This document shows, piece after piece, positions 34,067-44,968 of a DNA stretch of 64,000 nt. The notes under the pieces are model-generated. The model ran no database searches. It was not told the origin of the DNA and was given only the letters and a program-made list of their open reading frames with translations. A program made the position numbers and the translations under genes. The first letter of the stretch is position 1; every line of letters begins with the position of its first letter. The stretch comes from Neurospora tetraspora (lineage: Eukaryota; Ascomycota; Sordariomycetes; Sordariales; Sordariaceae): NCBI RefSeq assembly GCF_033439725.1, contig NW_026944386.1:2108001-2172000 (forward strand), in the 5' to 3' direction.

Positions 34067-35278
34067 TCACCCGCGACTCCCATCCTCATTCCCACCACCA
34101 CCCTGATCCGAACCCTTCGCCCTCTTCAACCTCTCCTCCGCCGCCTTCGCCAGGATCTCCCTCCTAGTCAACCCAGCCGACGACTCAGCCGTCGAAGACG
34201 ACGGTACCGCATCACTAGCACCCAACACATACGTCCCGCCCGTCCAGCCGCCATGATCATAGACTGCACCCTCTTCATCATCCGGCTCGTTCACAGGCGC
34301 AGGCCCACCATACTCATACTCCTCCCCGCCCACCACCCTCCCACTTTTGGTATAATCCGCCCTCTCCACCTCCCGTTCAATCTGCTTGCACAAATCCCAA
34401 AACTGCCTATCATGCTCCCCATGCACATTGTGCGCCAACTCATGACACAGCGTCTTGCGGATCGTCTTGTAATCCCTATACCCATCGTACGCGTCCGTCC
34501 GCAGTCTTAGTTCGATCACTTCGCCCTTGTTGCGGTTCAGGCCCAAGATGCGCGTGGTCCCCTCGTGATTGGAGGCCGTATACTGCCCCGGGTCCATCTC
34601 CGTTAACAGGCCGACGGTGAACTGGTGCGCGCGCATGGCGGCGCGGATGCCGGGGTCCGCGGCGAGCCGGTTGAGGAAGGACAGGCTGCGGGAGGGGTTG
34701 GGGAGGTGCGGGAGGGGCCGGATGGTTTGGAAGGTGAAGCGGGTGTCGCCGGAGGACGAGTCTGAGGAAGGGCCGTTGATGGTGTGGATGCCGCCCCTGG
34801 ATCCGCTGGATGCGGATGGTTGGCCTCCTTTGTAGGCCATGCGCCGCTGGGCTTGGAGGGCTGCTTCGCGCTTGGCGATCGAGGCGGAGGCGGCGTGGAG
34901 GGATTCTAGGGCTGATTTTTTGGGGGCCATGAAGCGGAGGGAGTTGCCGGCGTAGAGCTGCATGGGGAGGTTGTCGTCGTCTGGGGTCTTGAGGAGGGAT
35001 TTGGTCTTTGTTGTTGTTGATGATGGTGACTGGCGCTTCTCGACGATGGCTTTGGATTTTAGAAAGTCGTAGTCGGGCCATTGGTGGCCGAGGGCCATGA
35101 GGATGTCCTCAAAGGTGGTGTCTTGCCTAAATAACCAGCTTTGGGAGTGCTTCTCGGGGGCGAACTTGATGGTTATTTCGAAGTGGTCGCCGTCGTTGAT
35201 GTATGATGTGCTGGCCTCTCCTGACGAGAGGGGCAGCGGTGCGCCTTTTGGCTGGCTCTGTTGCTCCGAATCGTTCAT
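34067..35278 (-). CDS. Ubiquitin-like/WLM-domain metalloprotease
   Basis: A single exon of 403 residues. The N-terminal part (about 30-120) looks like a ubiquitin-like fold (FEITIKFAPEKHSQSWLFRQ and the following segment, ending LYAGNSLRFMAP). The WLM domain follows, with the zinc motif HELAHNVHGEHD at about residue 279 (His, Glu, His, His/Asp). Proteins combining these two domains occur in fungi and are related to Wss1/SPRTN, which cleave DNA-protein crosslinks and SUMO- or ubiquitin-linked targets. An Asp/Glu- and Gly-rich tail follows the domain, where p97/Cdc48- or SUMO-interacting motifs would be expected; none is asserted. It is likely nuclear/cytosolic. Confidence 0.88.
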   Translation of the reverse strand: MNDSEQQSQPKGAPLPLSSGEASTSYINDGDHFEITIKFAPEKHSQSWLFRQDTTFEDILMALGHQWPDYDFLKSKAIVEKRQSPSSTTTKTKSLLKTPDDDNLPMQLYAGNSLRFMAPKKSALESLHAASASIAKREAALQAQRRMAYKGGQPSASSGSRGGIHTINGPSSDSSSGDTRFTFQTIRPLPHLPNPSRSLSFLNRLAADPGIRAAMRAHQFTVGLLTEMDPGQYTASNHEGTTRILGLNRNKGEVIELRLRTDAYDGYRDYKTIRKTLCHELAHNVHGEHDRQFWDLCKQIEREVERADYTKSGRVVGGEEYEYGGPAPVNEPDDEEGAVYDHGGWTGGTYVLGASDAVPSSSTAESSAGLTRREILAKAAEERLKRAKGSDQGGGGNEDGSRG

Positions 35279-37328
35279 TGTGATGATATTATGGATTACT
35301 CGATAACAGTTGCGTAGTGCTATGTATTGCCGCTCACGGTCTTGGTGGTTGGAGAGTAGAAGTAGAACTGATTATATGAGATCTTAGTTGAAGGTTGTGA
35401 CTGCAAGATCAAGGGAGTATGAGTCGAAAGGGATGATGATTTGTTCTATTTGCAACTGCCTGAGAGGTTTGGAGTTTGTTGTTAAGTGCGGGTTGATGGC
35501 ATCAATCGGGTTGTACCTGCTGACGTTGCTTCGTAATCAATCAAGTACCGGTTGGTGATGCGCACGGTACTGGTTCATTGGAAAGGAATGTTCTACGCAG
35601 CTTCCAGAACATGAGGTTATCCAGATGGGAGGCGCCGAGTGGCTGCTTTGTCATCATATTTTATGGCGCTTGATGGCCCTATAAAGTGCCGGCATTCACA
35701 GCATGCACTCACCCTCATCGATGACGGTATGAAGTGGATCATAACAACCTGTTTATCTCTATCGTCCTCAACGTCTTTAGTCATACCCTCTACTCGAGTT
35801 GGTCGCAATTCCAGATTCTTTGATATGAGAATCTTCGCCTGATACTGGAAGCAATGAGGGGCAAATTCCAGGTCACAATGCGATGGGAAGATGTCGAGTC
35901 GGCTGCTACCGAAAGATTCACAGATCGTCATCGCCACTCAGGTACAGTCCGTGCAGATTGGCAGCAGTGGTTCTGTGTGCCTGCATGTCAGAGCTGCCGC
36001 TCGTGTACATCTCCCGTGAGAGTTCGGGTGTCGTTTCCTAACATCTGTGACAGCTTGAGTGAAACAAAAATGTGTGGCATGAGAAACACCAGAAGCCCTT
36101 ACAGCTTCCTCACAGCTTTTTTGACAGGTCGTGGCCAAGATCTCGACAGCATCTAATCTCACACAGAGGCACGGGAGTGTCCCTCTGTCATCCCAGCCGT
36201 TGGAATGGCGTCGTGCAAGGATACGAGGTTTAAATTTAATATAATATTATGGGGACCCTGAAAATCACAAATAATTTCACGCAAAGGTGGAATGACGGAG
36301 ATCGTCAGTAAACAAACAACCTTATTCCCGCCAAGAATCACAATAGCTTCAGGAACCACACTTGGCTGTTTGAGATAGATGGGATTGCCCTCCCTCACCT
36401 CATCCAGACTCCGGAAGACAGAGGGGACGACCCAAAGTATTGGATCCGCAGATAATGGGAGGAGGTTGCAACGGAGGATGACTTAGATCTTTCTCAGATT
36501 AGCGCGACACCATTTAAAAACGCCTAGAACAAAGGGGCCCCGTGCCGCGGCCCGTGGTGTTTTCAATGAGATGGTGATAAACGGCCGAATAAAATGCTTG
36601 GCGGTTTGGAGTCAGGTATACGAGTGAAGTGGTGAAGGGCGGTGGATTGCAGCCAGACTGCAATTGGTGAAGCAGTGGTCAAGGGGGTTATGAGCACGTT
36701 TGAGCGCCGGGGTACTAGCTACTTCAGGCACCACCATCCCATGGGCCAGGGGGAGGTATCCAATACCTTGGCACTTGGCTAACCTCGCTAGCTCGCTTGT
36801 GGAGCGGTGCCTGGGGGGCCGCCATGGGCTTCCCTACCGCGCCGAAATCCGATCCATGACACTTTCACTTGAGTGCTGAATTGGCGGCATTGGCTGTGTT
36901 TGGCTTGGTATGGGCCGCTAGCCCTTGGTGTCTTGGCCTGTTCCAACTTGCACCTTGGAATCTCCCTTTTCTTCCTGGGTTGCTGCCTTCTTTTCCTCTC
37001 CTTCCTCTCGATTTTGCTCCCGTCTTTCCCGTACAACGCATCGACTTTGACGTCTTGTTGGAGTCGCATTCTGCACCTTCTTTTATTCCCGACACTCGTT
37101 CGTCCGATTTCCCTGATCTGAGGAAGGTTCCTGACTCCGGTCTCCCTGCCTCCGTTTTTTATTCGCCCTTTCTTCTTGTCGCTCTTTAAGACAGCTTTGT
37201 TGTGATTTCCTGCCGACCGCCGTTTTCTGATCATCCCGAGTCTTGCCCTCCGAACTATTTGAGCAGATCACCAGAGCAACAACTTTTCGTCAACAAACAA
37301 CAGAACCCGGCCATCCCGACTTGTTACC
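35279..37328. other. 2-kb intergenic region, divergent promoters
   Basis: It holds the upstream sequence of the WLM gene and, in its right part, the leader of the GH72 gene (about 36900-37328, TTTC/CTTC-rich). No supported gene is seen. Confidence 0.5.
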
Positions 37329-38995
37329 ATGCTTGTAAGTTTGCGCCGGCGCAGCCTCTTCACCATGTTATATGCAGTTGTACTGCAGTAGCATGTACAT
37401 GGCACGCATGTAAATGTGGGAAACAGTCGCAATGACTAACGCTACATGTGACTGTAGATCCAATCTACTCTTCTCGCGCTCAGCGCGACCCTCGCTGCCG
37501 CCGTCAAGCCCTTGACGGTCAAGAACCAGTTCTTCGTCGACGCCAGCGACAACATCTTCCAGATCGTCGGTGTCGCCTACCAGCCCGGTGGCTCTGCTGG
37601 CTACGATGCCGCCCTCGGAAAGGACCCCCTCAGCAATGGCGATATCTGCCGCCGTGACGCTGCCATTCTCCAGATTCTCGGCGTGAACACCATTCGTATT
37701 TATAACTTGAACCCGGATGTCAACCACGACGAGTGCGCCAGCATTTTCAACGCTGCCGGTATCTACATGATCCTCGACGTCAACTCTCCCCAGGTTGCCG
37801 GCTCCCTGCAGAACTACAACCCCTGGGAGTCGTACTATGACACCTACGTCAACCGCACTTTCGCCGTTGTCGAGGCCTTCAAGAACTACGACAACACCCT
37901 TGCCTTCTTCTCCGGAAACGAGGTCATCAACGACGCTTCTTCCGCCGGCCAGGTCCCCCCTTACATGAGGGCCGTCACCCGCGATATCAAGAACTACGTC
38001 GCCAAGCACTCCGACCGCAAGATCCCCGTCGGCTATTCTGCCGCCGATGTCCGTGAGGTTCTCTTCGACAGCTTCGAGTACTTCACCTGCGCCGAGGACG
38101 GCCAGTCCGACGACCCTAGCCGCGCCGACATCTTCGCCCTCAACAGCTACTCCTGGTGCGGCAACAGCGACTTGCAGAAGTCCGGCTACATCGACCTCAT
38201 CGAGGGCTTCAGCAACACCTCCGTCCCCGTCTTCTACTCCGAGTATGGCTGCAACGAGGTGAAGCCCCGTGTGTTCACCGAGGTTGACGCCATCTACGGC
38301 GAGCAGTTCAGCGCCGTTTTCTCTGGTGGCATCGTCTACGAGTACACCGAGGAGGAGAACAGCTACGGTCTCGTCAGCGTCAACACCAAGGACCAGTCCG
38401 TCACCCTCCTCAAGGACTTCTACACCCTCAAGGATCAGTTCGCCAAGCTCGACTGGAAGAAGGTTCAGAGCGTCAAGTCCGCCAAGGACGGCTCCGGCCC
38501 CAAGCCCCCCAAGTGCGACAAGAAGTTGATCACCTCCAAGGACTTCGACGGCAACTTCACCCTCCCCGCCATGCCTCCCAACGTTCCCAAGATCCTCGCC
38601 AATGGCGTCAGCCCCAAGCCCAGCGGCAAGCTCATTGACATTACCGACTTCACCTCCAAGTACACTGTCAAGAACGCCGATGGTAGTGTCATCTCCAACT
38701 TGGCCGTCAAGCCCCTCAGCAGCGACGTGAGCAACTGTACGTGTTTCTTCTCCTTTCAGTGTCAATGAAAATCTCAACTAACAAAATCACAACAGCCCCC
38801 GGCACCAACGATGCCAAGATCCAGTCCTCTGGCAGCGTCTCCTCCTCTGGCAACTCCACCAGCTCGGGCTCCGACTCGCAGCCTGAGTCCACTGACACCA
38901 AGAACACCAGCGGTGCCGCCGGCAGCGCCGTTGCCATGACCCTGCCCGCCATGGCCATGGGTGCCTTTGCCATCTTCGCCGGTCTCGCCTTGTAG
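37329..38995 (+). CDS. GPI-anchored 1,3-beta-glucanosyltransferase (GH72)
   Basis: Three exons (37329-37334, 37458-38736, 38796-38995) give 494 residues. Exon 1 contains only Met-Leu; the intron interrupts the signal peptide (MLIQSTLLALSATLAAA). The GH72 barrel has the acid/base Glu in FFSGNEVIND (about 157) and the nucleophile Glu in PVFYSEYGCNE (about 263). The Cys-rich X8/CBM43 domain of some family members is absent, so this is the Gel1-type subfamily. A Ser/Asn-rich stretch and a hydrophobic tail (MTLPAMAMGAFAIFAGLAL) preceded by small residues (TSGAAGS) signal a GPI anchor. It elongates and branches beta-1,3-glucan at the cell wall. The Gel/Gas paralogue number is not assignable. Confidence 0.95.
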
Positions 38996-39700
38996 ATGAG
39001 GCTCCGGCACGTTAGAGCCTTGGGCTGTCAGCTGTTGTAATTTCTGCGAGTAGTAAAAATAGGTCATCAAAAAGGTGCTATAGAGTTAAACCACTAGGTG
39101 TGAAGGATACCAGTGTTGAACGTATTGGTAGCGCAAGTTGTAATAATCAGATAGGTCATTTTGATGCTTCGCCAATTTCTTCTTCTTTTGCTTTTGCTGC
39201 TCGTGGGGTAGTTTAGTTATTCCGCCGAAGTGTTCTTTTGCTGTTCCTGATCTGTTGAAAAGCTCACAGCGCTCCGGGTTGAATGGTTGGAGCCTTGATA
39301 TGTTTCCCTGGGGAGGTGCGGGGAGAAGGGGATGGAGGTAGATACGAGGTGAGGTGCTCTGAGTAAGTGAATGAGGTGAATAATGCAGAGGGAGGAGAGA
39401 AGTGAGTGAAGTTGTGAACGGGGTTGGTAATCCTAGTGTTTAGTGTGGGATCGTATATAATGAGTAATACGTTGTCTTCTTCCCTCGACATTAACTTTTC
39501 AGACATATGATACTGGCCAAGAGGACATTATTCTAGTCTCTCAAGGGTATGAATTCAAAGACCGAGTCTATATCGTAACACCATAAAAATAGACAGAAAT
39601 CTCACTTTTTTATATCCCGAAACCAGCAAAAGTTGTCTCCGCAATACCTCCTTTTGCCTTCCTAATATTCAACAACATTCACTCTCTCACAAACCCCTCC
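38996..39700. other. Intergenic between convergent GH72 and trm2 genes
   Basis: This is 3' flanking DNA. Nothing else is seen. Confidence 0.5.
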
Positions 39701-41635
39701 CTACTCATCAACCCGATTCAAAATCGCCACACCCTCCACATGCCCCGTCTGCGGGAAGAAATCAAACCCGCGAATACTCTCAATCACATACCGACTCATC
39801 TTCTTCTCGCCCTCCGTAGGATCCACAAACGCCTCCCCAAACGTATCCCCGACACGTCCCCTGACCAAAACACCCACATCGCGCGCCTGCGTGTGCACGT
39901 TGCAACTCACGTACACCACCCTCCTAGGCGCGAACTGCATCAGCTGCCGCAAGAAGCTGGCGTCGCACCCCTTACGGGGCGGGTCAAGCACCACCACCGT
40001 CTCGTCCGCGTCGAGCCCGGCCACGGACTCGAACAGCTTGGGCGCGTCGGCCGCGATGAACTTGCACTGCGACTCGTCGAGGCCGTTCAAGCGGGCGTTG
40101 CGCCGGGCGAAATCGATGGACTTGTCGGCGATGTCGATGCCGATGGAGCCACCCGGGAACAAGGAGGATTGGGTGATGGTGAAGAGGCCAGAGCCGGAAT
40201 AGGCGTCTATTAGGTTCTTGATGGGCTTGGCGCCTTCCGGCAAAGAGTTGGCGGGGGGGAGGATGTGTTGGCGGATGTGGTCCGTAAAGGGGGAGAGGAT
40301 GGAGTTGTTGTTTTGGAAGAAGGAGCCGGCCGGGTTTTGGAAGATGAAGGAGTCGATGTACTCGGTCGAGGTCGCGTTGTTGTCGGTGATGCAGGTCTTG
40401 AAGTCGGTGTAGCTGCCGTCGGCGGCGGGGGTGATGATGGGCGTGGAGAGCACGCCGGGTTTGAGGTCGGGGACGGCGATTTCAGAGCCGTCGGCGGGCT
40501 TGGGGACACGCTTGGTGCTCTCGCGGAGCAGGATGGTGGCGCCGCGCGTGTAGGAGGCGAACTCCTTGGACATGCGCTCGCGCTCGGCCTTGAGACCGGC
40601 GCGGACGGCGTCCGTGGCGATCGGGCAGTCCTCGATGTCCATCACCTTGCGCAGACCCTTGGGGGTGAAACCGATGGGGGGCATCTCCTCCATGGGCTTC
40701 TTGAAGCCGCGGCGGTTGCCGCCAGGCGGGCCGTCAAAATGGGGGGTCAGCTTGGTGCGGTAGCCGTACTGGAGAGGGGAGCCGATGGTGTCGAGAACCT
40801 CGGGGACGAGCTCGGGAGAGAGGTTGGAGAAGTTCTTGTAGGCCTTGACCACGATGCTGCGCTTGTGCTTGAGCTGCTCCGAGTAGTCGAGCATCTGGAA
40901 CTGGCAGCCGGAGCACTTGGCAAAGTACTTGCACTGGATGCGGCTGTCATCGCGGAGAGGCGAAGGGGTGAGCACCTCGAGGAAATCGGCGTGCGAGTAG
41001 CCATCTTGCGGCACATGGCGGTAGACGCGGGCCTTGACAACGTCGCCGGGGACGGTGAAGGGGACGACGTAGATGTGGTTGGAGTCCGAACCCTTCTGCT
41101 TGGCAAGACCATCGCCGGTGGAAGATAGGGAAAGAACCTCGGCTTCGATTTCGGTACCCTGCGCGAGAAGCTCAGGCTTGGTCTCGGCCTCCTCCTTGCC
41201 CTCCGTCTTCCCCTCGACCTTCTCCTCACCCTCTACCTTCTCAACCTCCGGCTTGGCCTCAGCCTGAGCCTCGGTGGCTCCCTCATCGGCCACATCGGCC
41301 ACAGTCAAAGTCTCAAGCAGTGCATTGATGTCGTGCAACAGGACTTCCTCCGGGGATCCTTCCGACGCAACCACGACCTTCTTCTGCTTTTTCCTGAACT
41401 TTCCAGGCTTGCCGTTAAACTGTCTCTTGCCCATTTTGATAGGATGCTTATGGAATCCGTTGTCCTTATGGAATTCGTTGTCGAAATTTGCCTTCAATGT
41501 CGATGCCGTGTAGTGGCTTGCTGACCTGACCCAGGAGAATTTGTTATTCGGCGACGCCAATTGGCTGCGGATGGATGCTGATGTTGTGGGTTTGATGAAT
41601 GATCGAGAGAAGAGAAGTCGGACGGTTGCCGACAT
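39701..41635 (-). CDS. trm2: tRNA (uracil-5-)-methyltransferase Trm2
   Basis: A single exon of 644 residues from the first ATG (MSATVRLLFS). It makes m5U54 in the T-loop of tRNA. The order is: a basic, Ser-rich N-terminus resembling a mitochondrial presequence; an internal Met at residue 68 followed by a Lys-rich segment (KFRKKQKK); a low-complexity Glu/Lys linker; a TRAM-like domain (about 165-230); the Cys motif CKYFAKCSGC with a later DIEDCPIA, as in bacterial RumA 4Fe-4S enzymes; and the SAM methyltransferase domain with DAYSGSGLFT, DPPRKGCD and the catalytic Cys in YVSCN. The length matches yeast Trm2 (about 640). Two starts could give mitochondrial and nuclear/cytosolic forms; this is inference. 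Confidence 0.92.
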   Translation of the reverse strand: MSATVRLLFSRSFIKPTTSASIRSQLASPNNKFSWVRSASHYTASTLKANFDNEFHKDNGFHKHPIKMGKRQFNGKPGKFRKKQKKVVVASEGSPEEVLLHDINALLETLTVADVADEGATEAQAEAKPEVEKVEGEEKVEGKTEGKEEAETKPELLAQGTEIEAEVLSLSSTGDGLAKQKGSDSNHIYVVPFTVPGDVVKARVYRHVPQDGYSHADFLEVLTPSPLRDDSRIQCKYFAKCSGCQFQMLDYSEQLKHKRSIVVKAYKNFSNLSPELVPEVLDTIGSPLQYGYRTKLTPHFDGPPGGNRRGFKKPMEEMPPIGFTPKGLRKVMDIEDCPIATDAVRAGLKAERERMSKEFASYTRGATILLRESTKRVPKPADGSEIAVPDLKPGVLSTPIITPAADGSYTDFKTCITDNNATSTEYIDSFIFQNPAGSFFQNNNSILSPFTDHIRQHILPPANSLPEGAKPIKNLIDAYSGSGLFTITQSSLFPGGSIGIDIADKSIDFARRNARLNGLDESQCKFIAADAPKLFESVAGLDADETVVVLDPPRKGCDASFLRQLMQFAPRRVVYVSCNVHTQARDVGVLVRGRVGDTFGEAFVDPTEGEKKMSRYVIESIRGFDFFPQTGHVEGVAILNRVDE

Positions 41636-42269
41636 TGATGAGTTTTGATGCAACAGTCAAAACCCAAGTGAGACTGACGAGTGAGATGCAGTGAACTAGT
41701 CCGGTTCCTGCGTCCAATATTGAAGTTGGGATGAATCAGGGTCCTGTCGCAGATTTTGACTTGTGATCCGAATAGGAAAGTGGATGACTTGGAGAACCTG
41801 AGTGGTCGATGGAGTTTGGATTTTCTTAGCAGCGCGCACGGGCCACATATTGTTGCAACCACCCCTGATCTTGACTCGTTCTACTTGTAGGCCTCCTCAT
41901 AGGATTCAGGTTAAACCTTCAACATATAGTAGAAAGAAGCTGTTGTTAATTATCATACTTCATGAAGATCATGTGAATTTCTTCAAGCTTCTATATATCC
42001 ATCATGATTCAATACAAAATCGACAGTGCCCATAGATATCTTCCCACCTCCCAGGGCATGACACTTCAACAACTCGAGATTATCAAAGCAGCTGATGAAT
42101 TGTTTGTATATTGAGAAATGGGTATCCATAATGATATCTACTGTTTCTGCTGTCCGGTCCAGCAAGCGAAAGCCCGGCCGATAGCCCAGCCACTCTCCCT
42201 AACATAGTAATAATACGAGTATAATAATAATGCGCGGTACCAGAGCGAGCAAAGATGTCGGCGGCGCGA
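41636..42269. other. Intergenic, trm2 promoter and ALG11 3' flank
   Basis: Upstream DNA of trm2 (minus) meets the 3' flank of alg11 (minus). AT-rich tracts lie around 41935-42010 and 42200-42235. No gene is seen. Confidence 0.5.
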
Positions 42270-44124
42270 TCACTGTCTGCTCTTGGGCTTTTCAACCGCC
42301 TTCATAGCCACGCACTTCTCCAATTGCTCGATCCACCTCCTCGCGAACTCCTCCTCAGTGAAGCGCTTCGCCGACTTGCGAGCCCTCAACCTGACAGCGT
42401 ACGGGTTAGGCAGGGACAAAGCCTTCTCGAAGCCATCTGCGAATTCCTCAGAGGTCATAGCGTGGAATCCTATAAATCCGTCAGTACAACTCGGCACCAG
42501 CAAGCAGCAAAAAGAGCAAAACTCACCAGTAGGCTCTCCATCAACCTCAACAACAATATCCAACTTGGGTCCACCACTATCATGCACCACCGAGATCAGC
42601 CCAGCAGCCTGATATTCCACCACGCCAATGCCAAAGTGCTCGTTCCACATGCCATTAACGCCCACGCTTGCGCGCCTCAACCACTCCAAGATATCCGGCC
42701 AAGACGCATCCAGGTGGAACTCGACTCGATCCTTGATATGCAGCTCGTTGACCAGCAGCCGCAGCTTGTAAACCCTCTTCGAGTCGTAATCATCCCTTAC
42801 ACTGCCGACCAGGACCAACTTGGCGTCCCTCGCCGCTTCCGATCCGCTCTTCAAGAACTCGGCAAACGCCTGCACAATAAGCTGGTGGTTCTTCTCCGGC
42901 CGGAACTGCGCAATGTAGAGCAGCACATTCTCCCTCCGCTTCTCGCTTTCCGGGGAAACCTCGACCTCCTGCTCCAGCTCCTCGACCGCCACGGGCGGAT
43001 ACACCACCGCGATGGGGTTGACCTTGGACGTAATACCGGGCACCGCGCCCGTCAGGTTGCGCACGGGACCCCAGAGCTTCTCGATGTGGGCCTGCGTCCA
43101 GGTCGAGTTGGTCATGACCACGTCCACGGATGCGCCCATGAGCGAGTACAGCCGTGCGAACAGCTGCCAGTAGATCTTCTTGGCGCGGCCCTTGGCGCCG
43201 ATGCCCCTGCCGGCGTTGACGCCCTGGCTGCCGACGGCGGAGGCCGGGTCGAGCGACTCGAGCATGTCGGTCGAGATGGTCGGGTAGTGTACGTAGGCGG
43301 CCGTGGGCACGTCGCGGAAGAGGAAGCGGGAGAAGCCGAGGGCGAAGGCGTAGCCCATGGTGTCGACGAAGATGTCGGGCACGAGCAGGGAGAAGGCATC
43401 CCAGGCCATGATGAGGGAACCGAAGGACTGGCCGGCGAGGGTGAAGTAGGGCCATGTGGAGGCGAGAACCCATCGGCGGGTGGACAGGTAGAGGAAGTTG
43501 ACGGTGGGCGGGTGGAGGTGGATGTTGAAGCGATGCTGTTGAGGGTGAAGGGGTTGTAAGACACTTGAGAATACCATTGAAGACGGTACAGTCGGGCGCT
43601 TTCTTACCTCTACTCTGGAGAGAATAGCCTCCTTGCTAACATCGTGATCACCCGTATAGACGACACACTTGGCTTTGGGCCAGCGTTTCTGCGTGGCCCG
43701 AATAGCAGCCCAAAGGACCCTCTCTCCGCCTCCGCCGGCATTGCTGCGTCTTGTGTTAGTACCAGACATGTAATAGCAAGCTATCCCCAGGTACAACTCA
43801 CCAAAAGGGATGAAAGAAGCCCACGATGCCATCCCAATCCTTATCGTAGACCTTGCCGCTTTTGCTCCCTTGTTCGGATGTGCCGGTAGCTTCGGTTTCG
43901 TCTTTCTCCTCCTTGCGCCCCTTTGCGCCCTTGGAGTCCCGATATTTCCTTTCGTCCGCCTCTACCACCTCGAGAATGTGGCACCGTCGGCCGTCTGTCT
44001 TCCTACGCAAGTACCATCCCAGCGAGGAGCCGACCAGTCGCCATATGAAGGGGATAAACAGGACGAGAAGCGGGCCGATAGTAAACAAGGGGATGGCAAC
44101 GTAGGTGAGGAGGCCGTTCGCCAT
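42270..44124 (-). CDS. alg11: ALG11 GDP-mannose alpha-1,2-mannosyltransferase
   Basis: Four exons (44124-43802, 43743-43608, 43535-42527, 42469-42270) give 555 residues. It adds the fourth and fifth mannoses to dolichol-linked GlcNAc2Man3 on the cytosolic ER face. The N-terminal membrane anchor (about 5-28) is followed by a charged linker and then FHPFCNAGGGGERVLW, split by intron 1. The GT4 C-terminal half has VYPPVAVEELE, AQFRPEKNHQLIVQAFAEF, MWNEHFGIGVVEYQAAGLI and HDSGGPKLD. Introns 2 (72 nt) and 3 (57 nt) are multiples of three and free of stops, so retention would only insert residues. Their removal restores the family sequence (VE/HRFNIHL; GEPT/GFHAMT). Confidence 0.95.
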
Positions 44125-44968
44125 GCCTGAAGCGTTATGTATGTCTGATTCTGTACTGTTATGTCGGTTCTATGTTGGCGTTATGCGCCGTTGTTTTTCG
44201 TTTCAGAGCTTCGGGTTAGCTAGGCGCGAATCGAACGGGCGTTTCTTGAAGCAGCTCTAGCAGGGATAGAAGAGAGGTCATAGACAGAACACTAAAAAGG
44301 ATTAAAGACTAAACGAAGGACTATGAAGTTAAATCGCCGCGACAACCCAAAGCCGACTACTGGACTGGAGTCTGGACAGGTTGCTGGGCGGATGATATTG
44401 TCTGACGGGGTGATGGAGGTGGAATGATCTGGCCTTGTGTTTGGGTTCCCACCCACCACCGTGACAGTAATTATTTGGGAGGGTTGATAGTGCATGTGGG
44501 CGCCATTCAGGGGGCCGGGGAGTGCTTCACACCTCTGCGGCTCTGACGTAGGGAACACTGTGCACCAAGATGTGCAAGCTCACAATCAGCTGCCAGTGTC
44601 AGCTGCAGCTTACAATTGGTCAGATGCTGGAGAGCTATGGTGTAGAGCACGGATCTCAGACACGGCCTTGGCATAGTTATGCCTGGGACCCTGGCATAGA
44701 GCCGGCAGGCACGATATTCAATTTGAATGTTTATCGGGAATGCCTCGCCAATGAACTTCAAGAGGAACCTCTGGATGTCTAAGTGGACTTCAGGGTTCAC
44801 CAAGAACAACATCTCATCTCAGTCACTCAGCAGTAAAGTGCTGAAGAGACAGGTTGGAAGGGAAGGGGTATTCATATTAGACGGATAATGTGAAAACCCA
44901 TTTCTTTTCTCTGCTATTCACCCCGTCTCACTCATCACCAGCTCCCAGCTCCCAGCTCCCAGCTCACC
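44125..44968. promoter_or_regulatory. Divergent promoter, alg11 / Cox18-like
   Basis: This is the 844-nt space between opposite start codons. The right end carries a (CAGCTCC)n leader repeat. Nothing else is recognised. Confidence 0.5.
44938..44965 (+). repeat. (CAGCTCC)n tandem repeat in 5' leader
   Basis: Four near-perfect copies of the 7-mer CAGCTCC end three bases before the ATG of the Cox18-like gene, so they lie in the ribosome-scanned leader. Confidence 0.85.

Noticed and set aside
37368-38777. 469-codon minus-strand ORF opposite the GH72 gene
   Set aside because: It is a Val/Gly/Asp-rich antisense shadow caused by GC-rich third positions.
42255-43559. 434-codon plus-strand ORF opposite alg11
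   Set aside because: It is an antisense shadow; alg11 is well supported on the other strand.
44221-44250. GTTCGATTC B-box-like match on the minus strand
   Set aside because: No T-stem, anticodon arm or terminator can be formed.
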